Shown here in pieces: positions 63,880 to 64,000 of a stretch of 64,000 bases of DNA. The stretch spans positions 229,538 through 293,537 of the forward strand of contig NZ_CTEI01000003.1 of the NCBI RefSeq assembly GCF_001368815.1, written 5' to 3'. The stretch comes from Paraliobacillus sp. PM-2 (GTDB lineage Bacteria; Bacillota; Bacilli; Bacillales; Amphibacillaceae). Below the pieces are notes generated by a model that saw only the letters and a list, made by a program, of their open reading frames with translations, was not told the origin of the DNA and ran no database searches. The stretch's first letter is position 1, and each line of letters begins with the position of its first letter. The translations under genes were made by a program, and so were the position numbers.

Positions 63880-64000
63880 GTTAAGTCCTCGATCGATTAG
63901 TATTCGTCAGCTGCACGTGTCACCACGCTTCCACCTCGAACCTATCTACCTCATCGTCTCTGAGGGATCTTACTCTAAAAGATGGGAAGTCTCATCTTGA
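63880..64000 (-). rRNA. rrl: 23S ribosomal RNA, 3' end (partial)
   Basis: The last roughly 120 bases of 23S rRNA, read from the plus strand as the reverse complement: CTAATCGATCGAGGACTTAA at the 3' end is the Bacillus-type terminus. The rest lies beyond the right edge. Confidence 0.95.

Overview
This window is from a low-GC Gram-positive bacterium of the family Bacillaceae. The gene order is the Bacillus-type chromosomal core read backwards (rrn - ctsR-mcsA-mcsB-clpC - radA - yacL - gltX - cysE-cysS-mrnC-rlmB-rae1 - sigH - rpmG-secE-nusG - rplK-rplA - rplJ-rplL - rsmC - rpoB-rpoC - str operon - S10/spc/alpha operon - ecfA1-ecfA2-ecfT-truA-rplM-rpsI). A sigma-H gene, a Cys T-box before cysE and a CtsR operator before ctsR fit this. 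The AT-rich composition suggests the Oceanobacillus/Gracilibacillus/Amphibacillus side of the family, but I cannot fix a genus. Every real gene found is on the minus strand, so transcription runs from right to left.

Layout from the right edge (upstream) to the left: the 3' end of 23S rRNA and a 5S rRNA; a transposase remnant; degV and mgtC; the CtsR-controlled protein quality-control operon; radA; yacL; a decayed ispF; gltX; the T-box-controlled cysE-cysS group; sigH; the secretion, antitermination and L11/L1/L10/L12 genes; RNA polymerase beta and beta'; the str operon; and the long S10-spc-alpha cluster. Next come the energising module of an ECF vitamin/metal transporter, truA and rplM-rpsI.

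The left 10 kb is accessory. It holds a 1914-residue secreted, wall-anchored endo-alpha-N-acetylgalactosaminidase (GH101), a ROK repressor, and a lipoprotein sugar-binding protein with the start of an ABC permease. Candidate cre sites lie before both the GH101 gene and the ROK gene, and a perfect 20-bp inverted repeat lies upstream of ROK. The parts suggest a system that cuts core-1 disaccharide (Gal-beta-1,3-GalNAc) from mucin-type glycoproteins at the cell surface and imports it. The rest of the locus is beyond the left edge.

The most unexpected result is decay inside the normally conserved core. The interval between adk and the KOW/infA genes contains a wrecked methionine aminopeptidase gene (map). 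The interval between yacL and gltX contains a wrecked ispF, with no ispD. The slot between radA and yacL, where disA sits in Bacillus subtilis, is empty. Neither pseudogene would be found by ORF calling; both were recognised by reading the spacers. They imply that isoprenoid synthesis by the MEP route has been lost (or is carried elsewhere), that another Map works elsewhere, and that c-di-AMP is made by a different cyclase.

Several leader structures were also read directly: promoters for the str, rplK, rplJ, rpsJ and rplM units, a terminator-like hairpin inside the nusG leader, hairpins before rpoB, helically phased A-tracts upstream of the S10 promoter, and paired terminators after rplQ and rpsI.
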